Shown: positions 40,657-48,932 of the stretch, one piece after another | How positions within the stretch are numbered: the stretch's first letter is position 1 | Layout of the letters: each line of letters begins with the position of its first letter | From: Psychrobacillus sp044762655 | Lineage (GTDB): Bacteria; Bacillota; Bacilli; Bacillales_A; Planococcaceae | DNA: 64,000 bases | Reading direction: 5' to 3' | NCBI RefSeq assembly: GCF_044762655.1 | Contig: NZ_JBIWER010000007.1 | Location: forward strand, 62,001 to 126,000 | The notes under the pieces: generated by a model | Told to the model about the DNA's origin: nothing | What the model saw: the letters and a program-made list of their open reading frames with translations, nothing else | Databases searched by the model: none | Made by a program: the position numbers and the translations under genes

Positions 40657-41739
40657 ATGAGAAAAATAGGCTGGTTACTTCTTTTAGTTTTAGCACTTTT
40701 CTTTACTAGACCGTTATGGGAAGAGTATACCGTGGAGTACGTGGATCTTTCTTTTTTAGAGCCAGTGGATGAATGGATTGATTCACTGGAAATAGAACAA
40801 TATTTGGATGAAGCAAAAGCGTACTGGATGCAGATAAAAGATGAACCAGCCTCTCATATTGCATCTGATCAAGAAATACCACCAGGGACAGGCATTGAGT
40901 TAGAACAAATTAAAATAGGTATGAAAAAGAGTGAGATTGAGCATATTCATGGCAATGCTAAACGAGTTAGTCTAAATGAATATAATTTGGTGTGGCATAC
41001 ATACCATGAAAACTATCAAAATTTCATGATGATATCCTATGATAGTAATAATCGAGTAAACGCCATGTTCACTAATCAGCCCTCTGAATCTTCCTTTCTA
41101 GGTTTACAAATGGATAGCACGAGAGAAGAAGTTCTTGCTAAGTTTGATGAGCCGATTACGAAACTGAAAAAGGGTAATATTATCTATCTCCTCCCTGATG
41201 GTGGTGAATATGATTTGTTTTTAATCGATAATAACTATGTAACCTTTTTCTATGATTTGCATGAAAATAATACAATCACGGCTATTCAAGTAGTTGAAAA
41301 ATCGGTTGAGAAAAATCATGAATCGACTTTTGGACAACCATCCGAAGAACTAAAAAAGGGATTTGAATTTCAACTCTTCGATCTAACAAATGCCGCCCGA
41401 GTTGCGCATGGTCTTTCTGTTCTCTCCTATGATGAGAGTGTCAGCAACACCGCAAGAAAGCATAGTGAGGATATGGCTATTCACAACTATTTTAGTCATG
41501 AAAACCTAGAAGGTAAATCTCCTTTTAATCGTTTGGAGGAAGACGGCTTGCGCTTTTCCTATGCTGGAGAAAATTTAGCATATGGGCAGACAAGTAGCAT
41601 CTTTGCACATGAGGGACTGATGAATTCGTTGGGTCATCGAAAAAATATTTTAAGTGTTCACTATGAAAATCTTGGTGTCGGTACAGCTTTCGATGATAAA
41701 TCAACTCCCTACTACACAGAAAATTTCTTCACAAAATAA
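40657..41739 (+). CDS. CAP-domain protein with N-terminal CAP-associated domain (YlbC-like)
   Basis: The 360-residue protein has one N-terminal membrane helix/signal (residues 4-20), a CAP-associated domain (about 85-215, IKIGMKKSEIEHIHG) and a C-terminal CAP/SCP domain (about 240-360) with AARKHSEDMAIHNYFSHEN in part and GENLAYGQ, GHRKNIL. Its His and Glu residues match the CAP cavity. B. subtilis YlbC has this architecture. The function of bacterial CAP proteins is not settled. Confidence 0.9.
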   Translation: MRKIGWLLLLVLALFFTRPLWEEYTVEYVDLSFLEPVDEWIDSLEIEQYLDEAKAYWMQIKDEPASHIASDQEIPPGTGIELEQIKIGMKKSEIEHIHGNAKRVSLNEYNLVWHTYHENYQNFMMISYDSNNRVNAMFTNQPSESSFLGLQMDSTREEVLAKFDEPITKLKKGNIIYLLPDGGEYDLFLIDNNYVTFFYDLHENNTITAIQVVEKSVEKNHESTFGQPSEELKKGFEFQLFDLTNAARVAHGLSVLSYDESVSNTARKHSEDMAIHNYFSHENLEGKSPFNRLEEDGLRFSYAGENLAYGQTSSIFAHEGLMNSLGHRKNILSVHYENLGVGTAFDDKSTPYYTENFFTK

Positions 41740-41741
41740 GA

Positions 41742-41796
41742 GGCATGTCCAAGAATCAGTGCTTACTGATTTCTGTGGCAGCCTCTTTTTTAGTTA
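41742..41796. terminator. Terminator between the CAP gene and the alkD-like gene
   Basis: AGAGGC...GCCTCT outer arms with AATCAGT/ACTGATT inner arms, followed by TTTTTTA on the plus strand; it can serve both convergent genes. Confidence 0.82.
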
Positions 41797-42471
41797 TCAT
41801 TTAAAATGTTTTAAAGCCTCTCTCTTACTTAAAGGAGCGAGAGTGTGACTACCAACATATGCTTGTACTACTTGAGGACGTGTTTTAGCGTATTCTCTCA
41901 GCACCCAGCCAATTGACTTTTGAAGAAAGAATTCTTTTGAGCCTGCATGACGTTCAATAGTCGCAAATAATAGTTCTTCATTTGTTTTTTCCTTATATTT
42001 TAATTGATGTAAAATAGAGGCTCTATTCCTCCACATATTAGAGGACCTTGCCCATTCGACCATCGCGGCCTCCCCTTCTAGTCTGTTAGCTAAAACAATA
42101 TCTCCTACTATCTTAGGAGCAATAGAATCCACACTATCCCACCAGGACTTTGTTTCTATCAGGCGGCGGCAAAAGGATAAATCCTCTACCGTTAACTGCT
42201 TTTTATATTTGCCCAACAACTCTATTGCTATGTAATGATATTCTCTTTCCTCTAACTGGAATAAAGCCCAGACTTCTTTTTGCATATCTTCATATGCTGG
42301 AAGTTCCATTTCAGTCATCATCTTTTTAAAAAGTAATCGACGTTCAGGAGTTTTAATCCCTAGAAAAGGAAAATGATTTTTCATATATTTAACCATTGGA
42401 ATTGCATTTTCTTCGTTTCGATGAGGCTCCATATAGCTTTTAACTTGCTCTACTGTCCATTCTGATTTCAT
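41797..42471 (-). CDS. DNA alkylation repair protein, AlkD-like
   Basis: The 224-residue all-helical protein has the HEAT-like AlkD pattern: FPFLGIKTPERRLLFKKM, KSWWDSVDSIAPKIVG (Trp, Asp) and MWRNRASILHQLKYKEKT with the conserved Trp-Arg-Arg. Relatives excise bulky alkylated bases without flipping them. Its start overlaps the end of the nitroreductase gene by four bases, so the two are coupled. Confidence 0.9.
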   Translation of the reverse strand: MKSEWTVEQVKSYMEPHRNEENAIPMVKYMKNHFPFLGIKTPERRLLFKKMMTEMELPAYEDMQKEVWALFQLEEREYHYIAIELLGKYKKQLTVEDLSFCRRLIETKSWWDSVDSIAPKIVGDIVLANRLEGEAAMVEWARSSNMWRNRASILHQLKYKEKTNEELLFATIERHAGSKEFFLQKSIGWVLREYAKTRPQVVQAYVGSHTLAPLSKREALKHFK

Positions 42472-43199
42472 TTGAGATGAAATCCTTTACTCGCTAAAAA
42501 GTCAGCCATATGAGTTCTTCTCGGTTTCTCCAGATAATCAGCCATTGTTTTGGTCCAATTTGCCGTTTTTTGATTGGATCCACGATTTGTATAGTAGGCT
42601 TCCATTGTTTGATCGTACTCGGGTAATAATACTTCATACTTGGCGCTATTATAGCTATTTTCATGTAGTATAGCAGCTACCGGTAAACGAGGTTTCACTT
42701 CATTTTGCTGATCTGGGATACCAAGAGTAATTGCAAATAGAGGGAATACTCCTGTTGGCAAATCAAACAAATCGCTAATTGCAGCCGGTTCGTTACGAAC
42801 TCCACCTATATAACAAATACCAAAACCTTTAGCTTCTGCTGCAATGACTAAATTTTGTGCAAAAAGAGCTACATCCACTGCTCCTACCAACACGTTTTCA
42901 GTTGAATCTATGTCAATCTCCGTGTCCTGAATTTTACCTGCCACCTGTAAACGATGAAAATCAGCACATAATAATAATGCAGCTCCAGCTGTTTCAAATT
43001 GCTTTGGATTTTTAGATAATCTCCCTAATTCTTCTTTTTTCTGTTCATCGTTTACCCATATAACACTATATGCTTGAACAAAATGAGAGCTAGCAGCGTG
43101 TTGTGCAGTTTCCACAAGCCCGGAAACTTCCTCTTTTGTTAATGTATAATCTTTATATTTTCTGACAGACGAATGCTTTCTTAGTAAATCTTGAACCAA
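42468..43199 (-). CDS. NfsA-like oxygen-insensitive NADPH nitroreductase (FMN)
   Basis: The 243-residue protein begins DLLRKHSSVRKYKDYTL (FMN phosphate site, RxSxRxY), and has GFGICYIGGVRNEP and LGIPDQQNEVKPRLP. It is the NfsA/FRP family of flavin reductases that act on nitro compounds, quinones or chromate. It is the first gene of a two-gene unit with the alkD-like gene. Confidence 0.9.
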   Translation of the reverse strand: MVQDLLRKHSSVRKYKDYTLTKEEVSGLVETAQHAASSHFVQAYSVIWVNDEQKKEELGRLSKNPKQFETAGAALLLCADFHRLQVAGKIQDTEIDIDSTENVLVGAVDVALFAQNLVIAAEAKGFGICYIGGVRNEPAAISDLFDLPTGVFPLFAITLGIPDQQNEVKPRLPVAAILHENSYNSAKYEVLLPEYDQTMEAYYTNRGSNQKTANWTKTMADYLEKPRRTHMADFLASKGFHLK

Positions 43200-43244
43200 T
43201 TTAAGAACCCTCTTTCATATAATATTACAACTAGTATACCCGAA

Positions 43245-43285
43245 AAAAACGAAGTAAAGAGCTTTGAACTCTTTACTTCGCTTCA
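43245..43285 (-). terminator. Terminator after the DUF779 gene
   Basis: CGAAGTAAAGAG (43250-43261) pairs perfectly with CTCTTTACTTCG (43269-43280), and the minus-strand side continues into seven T residues. Confidence 0.9.
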
Positions 43286-43286
43286 T

Positions 43287-43643
43287 TTATGCTTGTAATT
43301 GGTTGTTTTCTTCTGATGTAAATGCTCGAGATCTCGTTAAAAACCGTTTTCCCTCCACACCCTCTAAAGAAAACATTCCACCACGACCAGCCACTACATC
43401 TATGATGAGCTGCGTATGCTTCCAATAGTCAAACTGACTTTTGTGCATATAAAATGGAACATCGCCTATTCTCCCAAGAAGTACATCTTGGTCTCCAATG
43501 ATTAAATCGCCATCTGGATAACACATAGGAGAAGAACCATCACAGCAGCCTCCCGACTGATGAAACATTAGGGTTCCGTGTTTACTTTTTAATAATTCAA
43601 TGAGTTCTAGTGCAGCGTCTGTGGCAATTACGCGTTCAACCAT
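43287..43643 (-). CDS. DUF779-family protein, partner of aldehyde dehydrogenase
   Basis: The 118-residue protein has the DUF779 Cys-rich core HQSGGCCDGSSPMCYP and WKHTQLIIDVVAGRGGMFSLE. Genes of this family regularly sit next to acetaldehyde dehydrogenases; the role is unknown but the cysteines suggest metal binding. It follows the aldehyde dehydrogenase by 28 bases. Confidence 0.88.
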   Translation of the reverse strand: MVERVIATDAALELIELLKSKHGTLMFHQSGGCCDGSSPMCYPDGDLIIGDQDVLLGRIGDVPFYMHKSQFDYWKHTQLIIDVVAGRGGMFSLEGVEGKRFLTRSRAFTSEENNQLQA

Positions 43644-43671
43644 CTACACTCACCCTTTCAATTTTTCAGAA

Positions 43672-45192
43672 TCAGAAGAAGCCTTGTTTGTTTTCACTGT
43701 AGCTGACAAGAAGGTTTTTCGTTTGTTGGTAGTGATTAAGCATCATTAGATGATTTTCACGACCAATACCAGACATTTTGTATCCACCAAAGGCAGCGTG
43801 TGCTGGATATTGGTGATAACAATTTGTCCATACACGACCAGCTTGAATTTTACGTCCGAAACGATATGCAGTATTCATGTCACGAGTCCAAATACCGGAC
43901 CCTAAACCGTATAAAGTATCATTGGCAATTTCCAATGCTTCTTCTTTTGTTTTAAATGTCGTTACCGAAACGACTGGTCCAAAAATTTCTTCTTGGAAAA
44001 TACGCATTTGGTTATTTCCTTTGAAGACAGTTGGTTTAATGTAGTAACCTTCCGCTAAGTCTCCGTCTAATTTGTTTTGTTCTCCACCGATTAAACACTC
44101 TGCTCCTTCTTGCTTTCCGATATCTAAGTAAGAAAGAATTTTTTCCATTTGTTCAGTTGAAGCCTGTGCTCCCATCATGACAGATGGGTCTAGTGGATTC
44201 CCTATATTAATCGCTTCTACACGCGCTAGTACACGCTCAATGAATTTATCGTAGATAGATTCCTGAATTAGAACACGGGAAGGACAAGTACATACCTCTC
44301 CTTGGTTCAAGGCGAACATAACGAAACCTTCTACTGCTTTATCTAAAAATGCATCATCTTCGTCCATAATATCTTCAAAGAAAATATTAGGTGATTTTCC
44401 TCCAAGCTCTAATGTTACAGGTATTAGATTTTGAGAAGCATATTGCATGATTAAACGACCAGTTGTTGTTTCACCAGTAAATGCGATTTTACTAATTCGA
44501 GGACTAGATGCTAAAGGTTTTCCAGCCTCTAACCCAAAACCATTGACAATATTCACAACCCCTGGAGGCAATAAATCCCCAATTAGTTCAATCAGTACCA
44601 TGATTGATGCGGGTGTTTGTTCTGCAGGTTTCAAGACCACACAGTTCCCTGCGGCAAGTGCTGGTGCTAGCTTCCAAACTGCCATTAAAATAGGGAAATT
44701 CCAAGGAATGATTTGTCCCACAACGCCTAGTGGTTCATGGAAATGATAAGCAACTGTATCGTTGTCAATTTGACTTAAGCCGCCTTCTTGTGCACGAATG
44801 GCACCTGCAAAATAGCGGAAATGGTCAATCGCTAAAGGAATATCGGCATTTAATGTTTCTCGCACAGCTTTTCCGTTATCCCATGTTTCTGCTACTGCTA
44901 ATAGTTCTAAGTTTCCTTCTATTCTATTTGCAATCTTATTTAATATATTTGCTCGTTCTGCAACAGAAGTGGAGCCCCAAGCATCTTTTGCTGCATGAGC
45001 TGCATCTAATGCTAACTCAATATCCTCTGAAGTCGAACGTGCAACTTGTGTAAATACTTTACCTGTAACAGGTGTAACGTTTTCAAAATATTGTCCTTTA
45101 ACCGGGGGTGTCCACTCGCCATTAATATAGTTTTCATACTTGTCCTTAAATGAAACCTTCGAGCCTTCTGTATTCGGAAATGCATAAACCAT
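43672..45192 (-). CDS. NAD-dependent aldehyde dehydrogenase (acetaldehyde type)
   Basis: The 506-residue enzyme has GQIIPWNFPILMAVWKLAPALAAGNCVVLKP in part (IIPWNFP), the catalytic Glu in TLELGGKSPNIF and Cys in NQGEVCTCPSR (CTC is the acetaldehyde dehydrogenase II-like form). It likely oxidises acetaldehyde to acetate. The upstream region holds a full cre match, so CcpA repression is expected. Start ATG at 45192 behind GGGGAGG. Confidence 0.92.
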   Translation of the reverse strand: MVYAFPNTEGSKVSFKDKYENYINGEWTPPVKGQYFENVTPVTGKVFTQVARSTSEDIELALDAAHAAKDAWGSTSVAERANILNKIANRIEGNLELLAVAETWDNGKAVRETLNADIPLAIDHFRYFAGAIRAQEGGLSQIDNDTVAYHFHEPLGVVGQIIPWNFPILMAVWKLAPALAAGNCVVLKPAEQTPASIMVLIELIGDLLPPGVVNIVNGFGLEAGKPLASSPRISKIAFTGETTTGRLIMQYASQNLIPVTLELGGKSPNIFFEDIMDEDDAFLDKAVEGFVMFALNQGEVCTCPSRVLIQESIYDKFIERVLARVEAINIGNPLDPSVMMGAQASTEQMEKILSYLDIGKQEGAECLIGGEQNKLDGDLAEGYYIKPTVFKGNNQMRIFQEEIFGPVVSVTTFKTKEEALEIANDTLYGLGSGIWTRDMNTAYRFGRKIQAGRVWTNCYHQYPAHAAFGGYKMSGIGRENHLMMLNHYQQTKNLLVSYSENKQGFF

Positions 45193-45254
45193 CTTTATTT
45201 CCTCCCCTTCATATCTTTATAGCACATTCCATATTGTATGCTAGATTCGAATTA

Positions 45255-45269
45255 TGTATGCGCTTTCAA
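45255..45269 (-). promoter_or_regulatory. cre site upstream of the aldehyde dehydrogenase gene
   Basis: TTGAAAGCGCATACA on the minus strand fits WTGNAARCGNWWWCA at every position, 63 bases before the start codon. Confidence 0.75.
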
Positions 45270-45359
45270 AACTATTAAAATAAAAAATAGTCTTAACTCT
45301 ATATTGACAGACTATACACAATATTTCAATAACAACGCTTGGATAATGAAGAATAATAA

Positions 45360-45402
45360 AAAATGACCTGAATACATATTTTATGTACTCAAGCCTTTTT
45401 CA
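45360..45402 (-). terminator. Terminator after the LLM monooxygenase gene
   Basis: Minus strand: TGAGTACAT pairs with ATGTATTCA around a short A-rich loop, followed by TCATTTTTTATT. Confidence 0.7.
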
Positions 45403-45408
45403 TATAAG

Positions 45409-46446
45409 TTATTTACTTGTCTCTCTTCTTATAACGGGCGCCACTTCTGTCGCGAAAAGTTCCAACCCTTTAACAACAGTGCTAAACGGTTGACCCCCGA
45501 TATCTAATTGAGCAACGAATCGTTGGTGACCATATAGTTCGTATTGTTTTAGTATTTTTTCAATGACTTGTTGCGGACTTCCTACAAACAGGGAAGTTTC
45601 AGGACTTGCCATATGTTCAAAATCAGAGCGAGACATTCTAGTACCCATTCCTCTTTGTCTATTTACATAAGACCAGTAATTCGAGTAATATGGATAAAAT
45701 TCATCCTTTGCCCGCTGACTATCGTTTGCAATGTAAGTATGACCAGTAACTCCAACAGACAACTTCTCAGGAGAATGCCCTGCATCTGCTCCAGCTTGAC
45801 GATACAGATCCACTAGGGGTTTAAATCTTATCGGATCTCCCCCCAAAATTGCAAGAGCCATACCAGTTCCCAGTCTTCCTGCTCTAACTGCACTCTCTGG
45901 AGTACCTCCCACACCTATCCAAATAGGTATCTCCTCTTGAACTGGTCTAGGTGCTATCATTGCACTGGAAAGAGCCGATCGAAATTGACCTTGCCATGTG
46001 ACAATCTCTTCCCGATTTAGTTGTTGAAGTAAATTAACTTTTTCTTCAAACAAAGCATCATAGTCATTCAACTCATATCCAAAAAGAGGAAAGGATTCAA
46101 CGAAAGCTCCTCTACCAGCAATAATCTCTGCTCTTCCATCTGAGATTTGGTCCAATGTAGCAAAGTCTTCAAATAATCTAACCGGATCTAATGTGCTCAA
46201 TACAGAAGTAGCACTAGTTAATTTAATACGTTTAGTTGCCTGAGCAATTGCAGAAAGGACTACTGCCGGTGAGGAAATAGTATAATCTAATCGATGATGT
46301 TCACCGACTCCGAAAATATCTAAACCTGCCTCGTCTGCTATCTTCGCCAGTTCTATTACCTCTTTTAAACGTTGAGAAGCACTTATTGTTTCTCCTGTAT
46401 GTGGATTTGGACCAAGGTCTCCAAAAGTATAAACACCTATTTCCAT
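45409..46446 (-). CDS. LLM-class flavin-dependent oxidoreductase
   Basis: The 345-residue protein has the bacterial luciferase-like TIM barrel: FGVGEHHRLDYTISSPAVVL in part (GVGEHH), TSATSVLSTLDPVRLFEDFA (in part) and IPIWIGVGGTPESAVRAGRLG in part. It uses FMNH2 or F420-type flavin; the substrate is unknown. It follows the YwnB-like gene by one base, so both are likely under the Rrf2 regulator. Confidence 0.88.
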   Translation of the reverse strand: MEIGVYTFGDLGPNPHTGETISASQRLKEVIELAKIADEAGLDIFGVGEHHRLDYTISSPAVVLSAIAQATKRIKLTSATSVLSTLDPVRLFEDFATLDQISDGRAEIIAGRGAFVESFPLFGYELNDYDALFEEKVNLLQQLNREEIVTWQGQFRSALSSAMIAPRPVQEEIPIWIGVGGTPESAVRAGRLGTGMALAILGGDPIRFKPLVDLYRQAGADAGHSPEKLSVGVTGHTYIANDSQRAKDEFYPYYSNYWSYVNRQRGMGTRMSRSDFEHMASPETSLFVGSPQQVIEKILKQYELYGHQRFVAQLDIGGQPFSTVVKGLELFATEVAPVIRRETSK

Positions 46447-46447
46447 C

Positions 46448-47089
46448 TTATTCTGCCTCTGCTACTACCGTGAAGCGTTCGTTTACATGCACGGGATTTT
46501 CCAATTCATCTACAATCGCAATAGCATAGTCTGCATAACTCACATAGCTTTCACCTTTTGCATTCACAATAAAATTATCTTTTCCTGTTTGATAAGAACC
46601 AGTTCGTTTACCTTCTGGGTTAAAGAATGCGGCAGGACTTACAAATGTCCATTCGAATCCTTCACTTTGTTGTAAATCTTCTAGATTTCTGCCTTGATTA
46701 GATGCTGTTGGCAAATATTCTTTTGGAAAATCTGGTGTATCCATTACTTTGATTGTTTTTGCTTCATCTACAAATAAGCTTCCCGCTCCACCAACAACTA
46801 CTAGCTTCGTGTTAGCTGCTTTTTTAGCTGCTTCTATTAAGGACTTTCCTGCTTCCACATGAAGATGTTCTTGACCCGGAGGTGCACTTATAGCATTTAC
46901 CACTACATCAAATGCTTGTAAATCTGATCCAGTCAAATCGAAAACATCCTTCTCTAGTACTGCTCCATTTGCATTTTCTAACTTAGTGGCGTTTCTTACG
47001 ATAGCCGTTACTTCGTGACCTCTGTCAGCAGCCTCTTTATAAATTAAACTACCTGCTTTTCCTGTTGCTCCAATTATACCGATTTTCAT
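46448..47089 (-). CDS. ywnB: YwnB-like NAD(P)-binding oxidoreductase (atypical SDR)
   Basis: ATG at 47089 is seven bases after GGAGG and gives MKIGIIGATGKAGSLI, a clean Rossmann glycine motif (GATGKAG). The 213-residue protein belongs to the NmrA/BVR-B-like SDR group. In B. subtilis ywnB lies beside ywnA (Rrf2), as here. A palindrome at 47119-47135 precedes it. Confidence 0.87.
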   Translation of the reverse strand: MKIGIIGATGKAGSLIYKEAADRGHEVTAIVRNATKLENANGAVLEKDVFDLTGSDLQAFDVVVNAISAPPGQEHLHVEAGKSLIEAAKKAANTKLVVVGGAGSLFVDEAKTIKVMDTPDFPKEYLPTASNQGRNLEDLQQSEGFEWTFVSPAAFFNPEGKRTGSYQTGKDNFIVNAKGESYVSYADYAIAIVDELENPVHVNERFTVVAEAE

Positions 47090-47118
47090 CTTCATTCCTC
47101 CAATAGATTCATATTGTC

Positions 47119-47135
47119 GTAACTGTAGTAGTTAC
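47119..47135. promoter_or_regulatory. Inverted repeat upstream of ywnB, likely YwnA operator
   Basis: GTAACTGTAGTAGTTAC has 6-bp arms (GTAACT/AGTTAC) with five bases between. A near copy lies upstream of ywnA (47609-47625), and both are followed by AAC. Confidence 0.65.
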
Positions 47136-47162
47136 AACTATTTCAAAAAAAAGGATTTAACT

Positions 47163-47591
47163 TCATCCTATTTTTTTAGTTAATACTTTGACCAGTTCTT
47201 CCATAGTTATTTCTTTTAATATCGTTTCCATTGCATCCTGAGCTTTTACTAATATTAACTCTAGTACATCTTGTATATTAGCTCCAACCGGACAATTAGG
47301 ATTAGGGTTTTCATGGATTTGAAAGAGTTCTCCATCCTCCACAACCTCGAGGGCATTATATACGTCTAATAAGGTAATATCCTCTAGATTTTTTTGAAGA
47401 GTTGCTCCTCCAAGACCACGACGGATATCTATTAGACCAGCTTTTTTCAATTTCCCCATAACTCTACGGATAACAACTGGATTGGTATTTACGCTCTCTG
47501 CAATCCATTCGGATGTAGAAACAATATTTTGGTTTAATGAAATTAGTGATAGTACATGTATGGCTACAGTAAATCGACTACTTATTTTCAT
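47163..47591 (-). CDS. ywnA: YwnA-like Rrf2-family regulator
   Basis: The 142-residue protein has the Rrf2 winged helix (MKISSRFTVAIHVLSLIS, VNTNPVVIRRVMGKLKKAGLI in part) and a single Cys in NPNCPVGANIQ instead of the three-Cys Fe-S cluster, as in the YwnA/CymR-like group. A thiol or redox switch is plausible. Its own upstream repeat suggests autoregulation with ywnB and the LLM gene. Confidence 0.87.
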   Translation of the reverse strand: MKISSRFTVAIHVLSLISLNQNIVSTSEWIAESVNTNPVVIRRVMGKLKKAGLIDIRRGLGGATLQKNLEDITLLDVYNALEVVEDGELFQIHENPNPNCPVGANIQDVLELILVKAQDAMETILKEITMEELVKVLTKKIG

Positions 47592-47608
47592 ATTATCCTA
47601 CCTCCGAT

Positions 47609-47625
47609 GTAACTATTATAATTAC
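47609..47625. promoter_or_regulatory. Inverted repeat upstream of ywnA
   Basis: GTAACTATTATAATTAC shares 13 of 17 positions with the site at 47119 and lies just upstream of the ywnA ribosome binding site. Confidence 0.65.
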
Positions 47626-47747
47626 AACCATTTCACTCTGTCAACGAAACAATCTTTTTGAAAAATGAATGTAATTCCTTCTTCCTATAAGATGAATTTT
47701 TCTATAAACTAAATGTATGATTACTTTGAAGAAAGAGGCGATTAACC

Positions 47748-48644
47748 TTGAGTGACTTAGCGAGTGAATTAAAACCTGTCAAAACTCCCCACCGAAGCAC
47801 CCCCAAGAAAGTCGTGTTTGTCCGTTTACTCATGATTGCCATAGGAGCTATATTAATGGCTATTGGATTAGAACTATTTTTAGTTCCTAATCAAATATTA
47901 GATGGCGGTGTTGTAGGCGTATCCATCATCATATCCCACTTAACAGGAGTGCGTTTAGGGATCTTTATATTTATCCTGAACATCCCATTCTTTTTCCTCG
48001 GCTATAAGCAAATAGGAAAAACCTTTGCATTATCCACATTATTCGGCATTACTATCCTGTCCATTTGTACTTCTTATCTACACAATATAGATGCTATTAC
48101 TCCTGATCTCTTACTTGCGACTGTATTTGGCGGTATCGTTCTAGGTACTGGTGTGGGCATAGTTATTCGGTATGGCGGATCGCTAGACGGTTCAGAAATA
48201 CTTGCCATTTTGTTTAACAAGGCTACTCCGTTTTCTGTAGGAGAAATCATTATGCTTATTAATCTGGTCATCTTCGCAGTTGCTGGCTTTGTATTCACTT
48301 GGGAACAAGCCATGTATTCATTTTTAGCATATTTTATCGCCTTTAAAACGATTGATATTGTGATTCAAGGATTAGATGAGTCAAAATCGGTCTATATCAT
48401 TAGTGAAAATATAGAAGATATCGGTGACGCAATTATGGACCGGTTGGGACGTGGCGTGACTTATTTACACGGTGAAGGCGCATATACAGGAGATAATAAA
48501 AAGGTCATTTTCACGGTGATCACTCGACTAGAAGAAGCAAAACTAAAATCGATTGTTGAAGAAATAGACGACCACGCCTTTTTAGCAGTAGGCAATATTG
48601 CAGAGGTGCGTGGAGGTCGCTTTAAAAAGAAAGATATCCACTAA
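47748..48644 (+). CDS. YitT-family membrane protein
   Basis: TTG start at 47748 (MSDLASELKPVK) is preceded by AGAGGCGA. The 298-residue protein has about five helices of the DUF161 type (GLELFLVPNQILDGGVVGVSI in part; GGSLDGSEILAILFNK) and a C-terminal DUF2179 domain (GAYTGDNKKVIFTVITRLE in part). Function of the family is not known. Monocistronic. Confidence 0.9.
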   Translation: MSDLASELKPVKTPHRSTPKKVVFVRLLMIAIGAILMAIGLELFLVPNQILDGGVVGVSIIISHLTGVRLGIFIFILNIPFFFLGYKQIGKTFALSTLFGITILSICTSYLHNIDAITPDLLLATVFGGIVLGTGVGIVIRYGGSLDGSEILAILFNKATPFSVGEIIMLINLVIFAVAGFVFTWEQAMYSFLAYFIAFKTIDIVIQGLDESKSVYIISENIEDIGDAIMDRLGRGVTYLHGEGAYTGDNKKVIFTVITRLEEAKLKSIVEEIDDHAFLAVGNIAEVRGGRFKKKDIH

Positions 48645-48699
48645 GAAAAACCGAGCAAAAAACGCCCGGTACTTTAAGAATAAAAACCTAGGTATTCCG

Positions 48700-48870
48700 T
48701 TGATTGTATGATTGTAGCGAAGGTAGAACGCTTTCCGTGGGCACGGCAGAGCATATAGTCTCTCCCGTGTGCTCGCAAGCGCCTATGTAACCTCAACAAC
48801 GTTCTTTTGTGACGAGCTTTGCGCAGGAGCACATGTTTACTGCGACGAGCTTTGCGCAGGAGCAACAGCT
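48700..48870 (+). repeat. Dispersed intergenic repeat, copy 3, with a 33-base-period tandem
   Basis: ACGCTTTCCGTGGGCACGGC (about 48729-48748) followed by AGAGCATATAGTCTCTCCC is closest to copy 2. Downstream, a 21-base unit starting GACGAGCTTTGCGC occurs at 48811-48831 and 48844-48864 (period 33), also GC-rich. No gene is seen in the 48645-48928 gap. Confidence 0.7.
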
Positions 48871-48891
48871 GGAAGGATTTCTTTCTTGCGA

Positions 48892-48932
48892 AAAAACCGA
48901 CTCCAAATATATGGAATCGGTTCTTTTATTAT
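48892..48932. terminator. Bidirectional terminator after the CoA-transferase gene
   Basis: AACCGA-TCC and GGA-TCGGTT arms (about 48895-48924), T-rich on the plus side and A-rich before, fit a terminator for the minus-strand gene ending at 48929. Confidence 0.65.
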
